This document shows, piece after piece, positions 36,761-49,700 of a stretch of 64,000 nt of DNA (positions are counted from its first letter, which is position 1; every line of letters starts with the position of its first letter). Position numbers and translations under genes: made by a program. The notes beneath the pieces were generated by a model. The model searched no databases. It saw nothing but the letters and a program-made list of their open reading frames with translations, and was not told the DNA's origin. The DNA is from Mactra quadrangularis (Eukaryota > Mollusca > Bivalvia > Venerida > Mactridae). Location: NCBI GenBank assembly GCA_025267735.1, contig CM046303.1, positions 38,701,380 to 38,765,379 of the forward strand. The letters run 5' to 3'.

Positions 36761-37619
36761 AGTTTAATGTCTTTATGGGCATTAAATGATTTGTATGGAA
36801 GACAGGTAATAAAAAAAGAAGTCGATCTGTACATGAAAATCAGGAATTAGAACCCTTAATGACGAAGTGTAAGAAATACTTTAGGGCCTACATTTTTTTA
36901 CAGAATTCCAAAAAATGAGCCATATAAGGTAAGATCTATAGAGAGTAAAAAAACACGTATAAAGTTATTTTGTGGACAAAATATCTAAGTTACAAACTTG
37001 AACGAAAATTGCAAATGATAGGCCTACGCCGGCATTTTAAATTTTAAGCGTGTATAAAATCTAATATTTTTTGTAAAATTCGTAAATGTATTCGTACATG
37101 AATAAAGTAAGTTCTCACTGAACAAAACAACATCTGATCGTTAGATTTTAAAGCTTTTTTTAAAGGGTCTTTTTAATCGATTTCAGTGAAAAAAGGAACA
37201 ATAATTCTCAAAAGGTGATTAATATAGAAGCGTACTTGGTAGCGCTAAACCGTAACCTTTTATTGTGGCGTATTGATTTCTTGTGGGTGTTCACTAAGCC
37301 AAAGGACAATAAATAGTTCTATTTTTGAGGATAAAATTTTTCCTGAAAATAAACATTTCCGGGTTTAAACCCACCATTTTATAATTTAATTTATATTTCC
37401 TTGCGAAAATCTATAAAACAGCCTCTCGTGCTGATATACACGAACTCTTTACCAGTCAACTTGGATCAACTGTTTACGAAAAAACGCATCCCCAATTCTT
37501 TACCAGTCAACTTGGACCAACTCTTTACGAAAAAACGCATCCCTAGGATAAGGGGAATAACCAGAACAAAATTGAATTCCAATTCAGTTGATTGTGCTCT
37601 GTTCACTTTGTTGATTAAA

Positions 37620-37743
37620 ATGATTGAACAGAATGAAAATGCAGATCCTGAGCTTACAGTTCTGATGCATGCCATCAGTAGCTGTTCAGGCATTGCTGTT
37701 CAACAATTGCTGAAGAAAAATCCCGGGCTTTTAAAACTTAAAG
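37620..37743 (+). CDS. Exon 1 (start and first ankyrin half)
   Basis: The frame from ATG 37620 reads MIEQNENADPELTVLMHAIS and on to LLKLK, ankyrin-like (LMHAISS..VQQLLKKNP). The donor is AAAG|GTACGA, leaving one base of a Gly codon. Upstream, the same frame stays open into the transposon's terminal repeats, so the true start or a preceding acceptor (for example after GAACAG at about 37630) cannot be excluded. Confidence 0.75.
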
Positions 37744-40700
37744 GTACGAACTCAAATTTAGTCTACAATGGTCAATCGTCTAGTCTTTTTGACGACAGGA
37801 TCTTACATGAAATTGTTTACAGAACATTACAGCTCACACTCCAATGAAAATACTGCACTGATTATAAAATTAATGAGTGTTAAAACAAAATTAAGGCAAA
37901 AGAAGAAATAAAGTGAAAGTAGGAACAGGGTCGCGAAATCCCATTACTAAAACTAGTGCAACTGTCAAAATATTATTCATTTGGTTGCCATTGATGCTTC
38001 CCCAACAACGTTCATGTATCTGAAAAAACATAGGGATAAAACTGGACGAGGGCGCAGGAAAAGCTTAGTCTGGATTACCTGCCTCTTACCACTATCATTA
38101 ATGGGTCTGGCAAAGTGTATTAAAAGCAGTGCCCGACAAGTTACATAATTTTCCTTTACTTTCTCTTTGTTTCCTCTTTTTATTTTCTGACCATGATCAA
38201 TTTGGTAGGAATTTGGTACAATGTAGGTGATTTGAACTTGATTTTTCTCTTCGCACTTTAATTTATCAAACAATTAACCAAAAACCGTATGTTGGCAAAG
38301 TAGACATGATTCCGACATAGACTATTTATTGTTAAAACTTCCGATACTTCATTTTGCATAAATGTAGCGGAGCAACTAAAGATAAAGTATCAACTGCAAT
38401 TATTTTGCAAGTTCAATTAATTTAAGTCTACATCTTAAGAAATGTTCATTTGAAAACAGTATTATCTGATACCTCGTAAATAACATTGGGTGCAGTCATT
38501 ATTCTTTGCCTGACATACTTTACCTGGCAAAGTATGACTGGGAACCAGACAAGGGAAAACTGAACTTGTATATATGTCAGGCATATGTAACAGTAGGTTC
38601 GATCAACTGTTGGCATTATGGGTCATCAACAGCAGCACTTGCTTGGCATCGATTGTTGTATCTTGTTTATAAGTAGTTTGGGGAATTATACCAACCGAAC
38701 CCTCTGTTTACAGCATATTATTATTTGGTTGCAATTTAAACAAAATCTGTGGATCTTCTTTCAATTTTATTTGATCAATTTTATAGTTCATTATGTTAAC
38801 AAAAGGTACATACCCACAAAAGTATTCAAAGTGTCCAATCAATAATAGTAAATTATTACTTTGTTTTTTACTTAATAGTTGTAACGTAACTTTCACATGA
38901 TCTATCCTAACTTAACCTAACATATTCATCCTAAAAACATCCATTCATGTACATAACATCTTCATGATTCTAGCCTTTTTTGTTTTGTTTTGTTTGGATT
39001 TAATTAGGGTCCGTCCGCTCCATAAGGATGCATTATGTGCAGACCCCAGGATGTGACTCCTCATCCCTTAAAAGATAGTTTTTGAATCTATATTGAGTCA
39101 AATTTTGAAAAAGAAAAAAAAAACCTGATAATATTACATATGTGGATAGTTTATTATATACCAAAATGAATTTTTATTATAGCCAAAGGAAGGTTGTCTC
39201 CTTATTGCTAATTTAGCACCATAGATTGGAGATTTCCCAATAAGTAGCAGAGTCAGACTATTTACCCCAAGACACCCCAAGACTACCCCAAGACGGACCC
39301 AACACCTCTTAGACGTGTAAAATATGTCATAAATATACTTTTTTACTTGTTATTTATATCTTTTATATAAAAATGACTATTTAATATCGAGTTTAAGACC
39401 GAACAGAGACGTAAGATAGTCTAGTAAAACAAAGGGGAATAACTTTGTACTATTACATCAGTATGACGGAATTATCCCCCTTAACAATTGATATTATCTG
39501 TTATTTGAGATTTTGAGTAAAGCAAGCTGATCTTAGAAAACATAAGAACATTTCGTTCAACGATTTTTAAAGAAGCTATTATGATTATTTATTTAAATAA
39601 TCCGAGCGACAACATAACCTATTGTATATGATAAAAACTATTCAATTTCTTCCCTTCATTAATTGATTTGAACGTGATTTTGGTGTTGTAACATATTTTT
39701 ACTTAATTATATAACAGTGTTTAGCGATATCTTTTTTTTAATTCGAAGTCTGCAATATACAATATAGATTATCTCCCGAAAATTCTCGCCAAATGTCAAG
39801 CTATTTAAGGGAAATGATTCAATACGCATCGATATTATGAACCAACTGAGTGACCTCCCGTAGTTTAAGGACAACAATTTTTTTGCAAAAATCAATCGTT
39901 TGTGTGCTATAAAATTCATTAGTTAGACGTTTTAACATGAAAGTGAAACAGAAATAACACTTTAAGAGTCATTGAAGGCTTTGAAGCCGTCTTGGTGTGT
40001 CTTGGGGTAGTCTTGGGGTGTCTTGGGGTAATTAGACTGACCGTAAGTAGCATTTCAACTCTGCATGTTTGGTTCATTAATGACTTTTAACATATGTCAG
40101 AGTATGGTATACTTTGTATTGTAATTGAGTTAGATGAGTTAGGGATTTTGTGTTGCAGCTAGGATATGTTATTATTTTAGAATTTGGTTGAATTATTTTA
40201 AAATTTCAAAAATAGTCAACTTTTATGCTTTTAATGGTAATAGTGGTAAAAAAATTATGAAATAAAAAAGTGTAACATGTAGTATTTTTTGTGTGGAATA
40301 TACCTTTTTTTAATAAGTTTTTTGTATTGTACATATTATAATATAGTAAAACTAAGAATATATCAACACCTTCACCAAATAAGTTATAACTATAATAAAA
40401 AAAGTGTAAACAATGTTTTAATACAGATGTATATACATATGTGACATCATGAGAAGGATAGTATGAGCATCTTTATTTGTAGCACATGTATTCTCTTTAT
40501 TTCAAAGTAGCAAATAGCACATACATTTTAAAGGTTATTATAGATGAAAATATAAACAAACTCTAAGCACTATGGATCAATAACTGAATGGAACATATGA
40601 CACTGTATAGCACTATTTTGTGAGATACTGTAATGTTTATTTACACACTATGTAAAGCGTCTGTAAATTGGTACCAGCACAACACTATAACTTAACTTAT

Positions 40701-43700
40701 GAACACTGATGACACATTGTTAGCACTCTTTATATTCCATACTCGTTTTAATACTAATCCTTTTGTAGCATGGTGAAACTATTATGCACCATTAAAAGTG
40801 TCTATAATTAGGTATCACACATGTTGCACTATGCACTATTTAAAGTGTTTATGTGTGGATGATTCCACATTTTTCCTTAAATTTCCCATATACACTCTTA
40901 TATAATATATAAACTGTAATGTACAATCACGCACTTTGCAAGTGTCCATGATTTGGTGCATATGGGATATACTGTTCAGATATCTATCTCTGCTGATTAA
41001 TCTGTAATAAAGAGGGTAATAATTAATCATTTATACGAGAGGTGTTCAACTTATATTTGAACAGATATGAACTCTGATTATGAAGCCTATGACCGGATTG
41101 TTTCCTCTAAGATTTGCTTTTTATATGTATTGTTATGTAAATAATCATGTTCTATGAAACAAAATTATTTAAACTTATTTTATCAAACATATTTATAGCA
41201 TGTTAGTTGACCACCCCAAAACATAATTTTTTAGAGTTTTACCACATTTTTTTGCTCTTAGATATTGCCTGTTGGATGTGTTATAAATGTTATAATTACC
41301 TTTTTGTATCCCAATAGCATGTGTAATTTGATAAAACAAAATTACGTCTTTTAACAAAAAAATATGCATTTTGTCATTTTAGACTTTAGTTCGAAATCAG
41401 TGTTTGAGAGCATATATCATACATTCATTAATTTTACATAATAGATTTTGAAATTATTTAATTAAACATATCCTTATTAAAACTTTAATGTCCATAGTGA
41501 GTAAATTGAAAGGAATGCAGTAATCGATGATGTTTTAAGGGGTCAAAAAGTGATCCTTTATAGGGTAATTCAAAGACAAGTAAGAGAAAGTCGTCACGTT
41601 TTTGTCAAATTTAGTAACGTATAAAACACTATATTTTCACTTTTTATAATTAAAGTTTCTAAATAATATAGTCATACACCAATTTCATAGGCTTTGATTT
41701 GCTTAATAATTGTAGTTACTTTGATATGACCATGTTTAGAAGTATTTACTTTAGCTTTCATTGCATGATATGACGTCACATAACATAAATATAAAAGCCT
41801 CATTCAAAGCCTGTGTAGAGGTTTCGAAGTAGAACTTTGAAATTGTGTGTCTTTATCACATAAACTAAACATATACAAATATCAAATGAATTAGTAGTTG
41901 CAGAAACATTCATAAATAATGTTATTTATTATGTACTTGATCCAGCTCAACGTTCATTTAGATAATGTTGTTGTCAGACAAATAAAATGCAATTTCACGC
42001 ACATTTCGAACTGCAAAGAACACGAAGAAGTAGAAGTATACATGAACAAATTGCGAAAGAAAATAGTTTGCAAAATCTTATGGGATAAAGATGAATAACA
42101 ACTTCTAAAGTGGCCGTTTACTTTAGATTTCGCGATGTTCAAAACGCCAAAACTACGGTCCCTTCATTAATGTTTAATAACAGCCTTATGTTGTTCCAAA
42201 TTTTTATCTGTAATTTGCCAGTCGATTATAGACAATCTACTTGTAACATATTCAAGTAAAATGTGGATATTTATTGTCAGAAATTGATTTGTATCCCATC
42301 AAAAAAGTGTTCAAATATAAGTTGAACGCCTCTCGTAGTAGCAAATGGAGGTATGAATATGGAAATATCTTTATATTAATCAAATATTGCATGTACAGAC
42401 ATGGTTTTTCTCTTGGTATAAATGAATTGGCAGTTTATATATAAAGAAATATTATTTTTTTTTAATGAAATAGGAAAAAGGATAAATTTTTAAACCGACA
42501 AATAAAGACAAAAAGAAACTTTGTTTGTATGATTCTAGCCTAGTTGTCTTAAGGTTTTGTGGGGAAAGTAAATAATAGGGCGGGGCAATGAAATATATTA
42601 ATCAACCAATGAGAATTATACTTTTGCATAATTACTTGTAAATTAATTTAGTAGGAAATGTCAGGAAGTGACACCTTTATCAATAATATAATAAAACAAA
42701 CAGACTAGCATATGTCAATACTTGAGACTGATCATTATAATGATAGTTTAACAAAAGACATAACCAGAAGGCATTTCAAACTGAGAGTATTTGTCACATC
42801 CTAGAAATTATGTTGATTATTTATTTTGATAAAACTACTTAAACTTGATAAGATAATATATATGAAAAAACATCTACCAAAATCATAAAAATAAACTATT
42901 AACTTGGCTGGGAAAATATAGATTAAAATATTAACACTGAATATCAAGGAATTACACATGTAGTTATAAAGTTTTTCAAAATAATTAAATTGACTTTTCA
43001 AATTTTTAAGTATCAACTTGGTTACACATATCTGAGTAGATGATTTTGGGACCTTTGGACTCTTGTTGATTTGAGCTGAAAAGACCCTTTTAATTTTTAT
43101 AATTCACTTACATGTTTTCAGGCTGGCATGGTCAAACAGCTCTTCATAGAGCTTGTCTGACAGGTGATGTAGCTATAGTTAAGTTGTTATTAGAAAATGG
43201 GGCAGATTCTAACAGTGTAAATGATTACTCTGAAACACCAGTACATTATGCTTGTAAAAGAGGTATACCTACCTTAGTACATTGTCTAGTAAAAGCTGGA
43301 GGTAATTTATATGTTAGAGATAAAGCGGGGAAAACACCTGCACATAATGCTGCCCTCACTGGAAGTGTGTAAGTATTTCATTGATTTTTGCTATTTTCCA
43401 AGGCACTTAAAATAATTTACCCCTTGCCCATTAATTTTGTCTGTCTCTTGTATGAATTTTCATTGAAGTAAAAGTTTTTGTTTGTGTTTTTTTATGCTTA
43501 TCTGTCAAAATCATAATGAGATATACAGTTCATCTAACTGTCCTAAGAAAGTACTGGTGACAAAGTAGACAGATGGCTAAGAAGACTCAAATCCCTCTTA
43601 ACAATCTGCTTACATTCTGACATAAAGAGCTATGATCTGTAGCTGGACTTAACCTAAAGACCATGAGGCCTTAGAGATTACAACAGTTCATTTCTTCAAT

Positions 43701-46700
43701 CCAGTAGATCTTTTTTGACTGATAAATAGTGTCAGTTTACCTATCAGAGTGACTGATAAATATTGGGCCTAAGGTCGTCTGAATTTCAAAAGCAACAAAA
43801 CTAGTGTTACACGCCTGCATGTATATAGTATAAATTAATGTAAATACTCATGAGTGTGGTCTTTTTCCATAACCAATTATATTTGTTATCACTTTCAACA
43901 GCATTGTTATTAGAACAGTTTATCACTGTCTGTTTATATCAACAATAAAACTCATGAAAACAAAAACCAGAACAAGATAAACTGAGAACTAACATTATTT
44001 ATGTCCTTTGTTTAGATGACTTTTGTTTAGGAATTAGGGTTCTATATCCCATAGCGTCAGTACACTATTTTCGGCCAAAGTAAGAACAAGTGAAATTTTG
44101 TGAATAAGTTTGGACACTTAATGATATTCAAAAAGTGAATTAAATCTTGATAATCGTAATAGAAACTAATTGTAATAGAAACTATAGAGAACCGTGGAGT
44201 CATTGTTGATGTTAATTTTCATATATTTAATATATGAAACCTGAAAACCAGAGATTTAAGGTAAATGATTTATCTGTCATATAAAGTGCTTTGATATTAT
44301 TTCTATTTAGTAATCTTCCATATAATAGTTAAGGCTTCCATAGTTTTCATAATTTAAACTATTATAATGTTTTGTATTTTCATATTATTGTTTTAATTAA
44401 TGATTTACATGAATGCATAACGTATTGATTAATATTGTCTTTTATGAAAGTGTTAAAACATTAATTAATATTATTATCTTAATATGTCACCATTGAGGCC
44501 TTTGAGCAAGTATCAATATAATTCTATTTTAAGGTCGTGTACTCGAGGGTGGCAGTTTTTTTGTACAGACTTTTAATACCAGTTTTTGCACAAGAGTTTT
44601 GTATACCAGTTTTAATACAAGTTTCTTATACCAGAACGTATAATACTAGTTTAACTACCAGAGTGTTGATACCAGTTTCAACAGTTTCATACCAGAACTT
44701 TTGTTCACAGATATAATACAACAGTTAAAGAATCACAATATTAGAGTGAATTTATTATGTTTCATATCGAACAGTTTATAGACATTTAGTGAAGAGTTTA
44801 CACTTACATAATTATTCTATCAGAGTTTACATTTGTATCTTATTTTTAACAACATGTTATGAACTTTATTTTGATCATATTCCATATCTTACTATATATA
44901 TATATATATATTACTGTATTAAATATATAGTTTAGTTTAAACAACTTGTCATTTTCTATTTTGTCATTTCATTAAATTTGTTCTGTTGTTTAATTTGTAC
45001 TGGAAGTCTTAATCATTAAGTTCCAAGCGAACACAATCATATTCGTAACAACTAGTCTGAATGATAATTATCAATGCTTTCTTTCTTGATTTACCCCCAT
45101 CATTTCTAGTACCTAAGTGTCAATGGCAGAGCTCTTGTTATGGTCAGAACTCAATGATTACTTGATTAGATTAATATAAATTTGACATTATAAATGTACT
45201 AATCACTATAATAAATAATTTACTTACTTATATGGTACAATTGTGTTTATTTCATTTCAAAGCTATGTTCTACAGTATCTAGAAGAGAATGGTTACAATT
45301 TTCATGATGTTGATGATAACTTACAATCACCACTTCATTGTGCTTGTATGTTTGGTCATTTAGAAGCTTTTAAATATCTTATGAGAAAAAATGTAAGTTT
45401 ATCACCATTTGATATTGAGTCTATTTATGTTAATATTATCTTAAGATGGTTCGATGGCTTGTTATGAAAATATATGTATGTGTATAAAATTTATGATGAT
45501 ACATGTAATGATATTGTAATTATATCCTGCAACTACTTCTTTTCGTACATGACCTACATGCCCGTGAAAATGTTATTTTTTCTGTTCTGCCTCTTCCAAT
45601 TTGCCTCATGCATGTTTTGTTTAAATACGCAAATGAAATGTCATTTAAATTTTTGTTCAAAGTAAAATAGGAGTTAAATTGGTAAATAAATAAAACAAAT
45701 ATTTATTTTTTATCTTCATAAACATGAATTGTGTTTTATGTTTAACATATTTTTACTTATTACGATGGATAATACTGATTTACAATACAGCCCCCATAAT
45801 AATGAAACTCTGGTGCATTTAAGATTTTGTACGGCAGTTATGGTAATTATAAGAGCTGACATATTCCTGTGCTGTGTCTGGGATTTCTCCTGACTGTATA
45901 AAACATAAATACTACTAATCTCAATTTTACTTTGACCTTATGTTGACAATTGGACAGGTGATTTTATTTTCATTATAAACTTTCTAAGCATAAGAAATTA
46001 AGATACACAGTCTTTAGTAAATTTCTGATCTTCAGTACCATGGTGAAGGTCATATTTAGAGCTGTTAATAGACTACAATATATGTCTGGTATTCAAATAT
46101 TTTGGATTTTCACTGCAGTTCCAACAAACTTTCATGTTACAATGAAATTATGTGTACTAAAAACAATAAAATTTAATCCGATTTTCATGCTTTTCAGCAA
46201 TAATGTGGAACAGACTTTGTTTGTACCATCTGTGCACAGGTGGGAAAACAAGTATTTAAAATGTGAGTTCCAAATTTTGTCAAAACTGATACAAAAATGT
46301 GTTGTAACCTCAATTTTTATTTTACTAGAGAAGTGATCCAGCACAGCAAGATATAAATGGTGACACAGCCTTACACATATGTGTTAGAGAAGGTTATGCA
46401 CATGGTGCCTGGATATTATTATCTTACCAAGGTCTTTCAGCTTTACAAATACCAAATAAAAGTGGTCAGACACCTGTCGACATGATCAAAAATATCGAGA
46501 CATCTCATAAAGAAGGGTGAGAGATTTTTTTAATTAAAACTATCATTTAAAATCTGTTGGTATTCTAATTAAAAATTACCAGTATTAAGTCATGAACGTA
46601 AGTTTCATTGGTTGAAAATATACTCATTTCTTCTGATTACTGCATGAAATTTTGATGGAAATAATGTGGTAAGGTTCCAGAAAGTTATTTAGTTTAACTC

Positions 46701-49700
46701 ATAGTTTCATATATCATAATGATATTTTGTCACACCATAAAACATATGATGTGCTGCTAGTGCCTTATACATTTTCAATACATGTGTATTTAAAAAGTAT
46801 CATAAAAGTTTGAACTTCAGTTTGTCAGTATTTTTCAAACATGAACATTTTTTTGAGAAAATATTTGTCAAATTGTTCACTATACATAAGGGTAGTTTCC
46901 TTTTATTTAGCTGGATGCCATTTAAAAATCCTGTATTGTCCTTCATTAGTTGTGTTGGAAAAAAACTACAAAAGCCTGGCAACTTATACTAAAGATATTA
47001 ATTATTCAAGTAGATACTAATTTATTTTAGCTCGATTGTGAAACAAGTTCTTACAATTTAGATTAATCACTTTCGAGTCAGCTTCCTTGTCCCCCAGTAC
47101 TGAGCTAGTAGGATAAAGTTTCTTGCTCAAGGTGACAACAGCATGGGTTCTGGATGGGATTTGAACCAAAGTGGAGCTGGCTGGCCACGATTACTAGTCC
47201 AATGTCAAAACCTCTCGGCCACGCCCACTCCTTATTCTTATGATATATGAATTAACTTTTATAAAAATGTAAATAATATCATAACTGTATTTTCAGACAT
47301 TGTTTATTACGACCATTGTTAGCTAATCTTAGTAAACAACCACAACATAGTAAGATAGAAGGACCTAAACATGTTTGGTATATGTATCTACTTATGCCAT
47401 TCTTTGTCTATGCTATATCCATACCAGTGGCTTTAAATATATTTCCTAACTATCAAGGAATTATTTTTGGATTATCATTAGGCTATATTATTAGATTTAT
47501 AACTCAGTCTTCACACAGAATTCCACATGTAAGCAGGTATGTGACATAGCTTTACTTTTATGCATTTTATTTCAGTTATTGGTAATCAACTACATACACT
47601 ATAAGTATGAATTCCTAACAAGTAATTAAAGTAATGGCATTTTATGGTCTAAGTTTCATTCTTATGCACATTCACCGATTTTACTGCTATTACCCCTTGG
47701 TCATCAGGCTGCAGGTATCCATATCAATCTCACTGGGGAGTCTTTTGCTCCACCTAGTGCAGCCAGCAAATTGGCGCAACAGAATTATACCACTCTTGCA
47801 GGTACCCATTTCCATCTGGGTGGAGTGAAACAATTGTAGGAAAATTTCTTGCTCAAGGAAATTAGCAGTTCTTTTTGTGGGTTTCAAACTTGGGATCTCT
47901 TGATTCCTAAGCATGCTACCTACATGTACTTCTGAACTATAGCTCCTAAGAGGGTATTGACTGATTTTAGATTTTCGCCATCATTATTCATTAGTTCAAG
48001 ATATGTGCTTAAATTCGAATATTATTGTAGCTATAACTGACAAGCTTCAGAGATATACTGACAAATTCTTGATTTTTAAGGGCAACATTTTATCTTTGTA
48101 ACTACAAAAGGAATTCCATTGAAACTTCATACATGTTTATTGGGTAACTATTGAGGTCATGTACTAAGTTGCATAACTCTAATTAGTATGAATCTGAGTG
48201 AATTGTAGCTCTTTTGTTAGAAGTTCTAAATATGAAGTTTTGCATGCACATTCTTGCACTTTATGCAATGAAAGTATCAACTTAAAAGCATACTCATCTC
48301 TATGGTCTTTCATGTCAATATTGGTTTTGCGTACACAAGTATAGTGCATACATTGACCCGACCTGACCTTTCACATTTGCATCTAATAATTATTTACACA
48401 TAACCCGACGAAAGTCAGTACCACGCCTATTCTACACTTCGGCAGCGATCGTAAAATTATAGAAGTATGTTTGTGTGTTAAGTTTTAACTCATTATCCTC
48501 ACGGTCACGGTGAAATCGAGCATTAATACTACATTTGTATTCAATGTAATGAATATTCTTGCATAAAGGTCAGGTCGTGGTCAATATTTACGCACAATAC
48601 CCAGACTATTTGAGCATGCTGTTTGTGGATTGCTTGTTATTGCTGTTACAGTTGCTAGTATATCATAACTATTTTATAGACATATTGTTGTAAATGTTTT
48701 ATCTTATTATCATTGATATAAAAATAGACTGACATACTATATTTACAATTTTTTACCCGGTGTTGTTTCATCCTGATGGGTATAAATAGAGCAGTGGCAT
48801 GAAAATTGATTGTGGTTGGTATTAGGTCAAGATAAATTTTCAGTTAAACATATCATTTTGGTTAGTGGTTATGTAGGTTTAATATTTACTCTAAAAATTG
48901 TCAAACTCTTTGGAATGTTGTGTTTACACTATAAAATGCTCAAACTTTCTTAGGACTGTAGCATATCAAACTCTATGGAATTTTAGTTTATCCTAGGATT
49001 ATTATTGGGTATGTTATATTATGCATCTATAGTACCATGTATTATTTTATGTGTAATGTTATGAATAACAAATTATATCTACTTACAGATGGGATAATCC
49101 AGTATATGCTGGAATGTTTGCTGCTGGAATATTTCATACTATATTGGTCTATTATTGGACAGTAGCCTATTGTATCCTTTGATATATATCATGATTTCCT
49201 TGAGGTTTGCCATCTAGTTTTTGTCTGACTGAATTGGTCAATCCATCTTTCTTGTATTTAGAGACTGTATCTAAGCTTCAGTACTGCCCATTGTTGCCAG
49301 TTAGAGATCCTATCAGAAGACATTATCTGCAATATTTGCCTCAAGTAACTGTGGCCATGTTGTCATCCTCTCAGACTTTTGTCTTTGAAAATGCTGACTA
49401 CAGTAGATATGTGATGTCTTCAATAGCATGTCTTTCAATATCTTTCTGAACATTGCTTGAGCTGATTCTGAGAAACTTTGTTTTTCCAATGCTGACCTTG
49501 GCAAGTTACATTGTATTGTCTTTTATTTTTAAACTTAAATTGTCAGTCAATATATTTAACTGTAAAACTGCTGCTCAAGGTGAACTAAGTCTTCAGCTAA
49601 ATATATAATGCTACAGTCCCATAAACATAAAAATAGCCGTGAGGGCACCGTGAGGGCACCGTACGAGCACCGTGCGAGCAAGCTTCGCCAGGACTCGTAT

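Larger units (their letters stand above)
32533..37545. mobile_element. 5.0-kb element with 52-bp terminal inverted repeats
   Basis: The left end TAGGGATGCGTTTTTTCG.. (32533-32585) is repeated inverted at the right end, ..CGAAAAAACGCATCCCTA (37494-37545), with about four mismatches in 52 bp. The right terminal repeat is duplicated in tandem (37443-37493). Most of the interior is built of hairpin-bearing repeats (32800-33300, 34990-36760). No transposase or other protein was recognised, so it is non-autonomous. No convincing target duplication is seen beside the ends. The class is unknown. Confidence 0.72.
37744..43121 (+). other. Intron 1 (5.4 kb)
   Basis: Contains a 794-bp element with a 9-bp TSD (39250-40043), a mariner-sized element (41036-42335) and otherwise AT-rich sequence. 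The stretch 40560-40980 has weak ancient repeats (GCACTAT..AAAGTGTCTATAA). The stretch 42340-43121 shows nothing recognisable. Confidence 0.75.

Noticed and set aside
37401..37619. N-terminal extension of exon 1 containing NSLPVNLDQLFTKK twice
   Set aside because: It translates the doubled terminal repeat of the 5-kb element. Kept only as a possibility in the findings, not in the gene model.
43369..43371. Exon 2 read-through ending at the TAA after 43368
   Set aside because: GTAAGT is a strong donor and exon 3 continues the ankyrin repeat with exact 33-residue spacing.
45279..45284. Alternative exon 3 acceptor at CTACAG (exon from 45279)
   Set aside because: It would break phase with the GTAAGT donor of exon 2 and shorten the ankyrin repeat.
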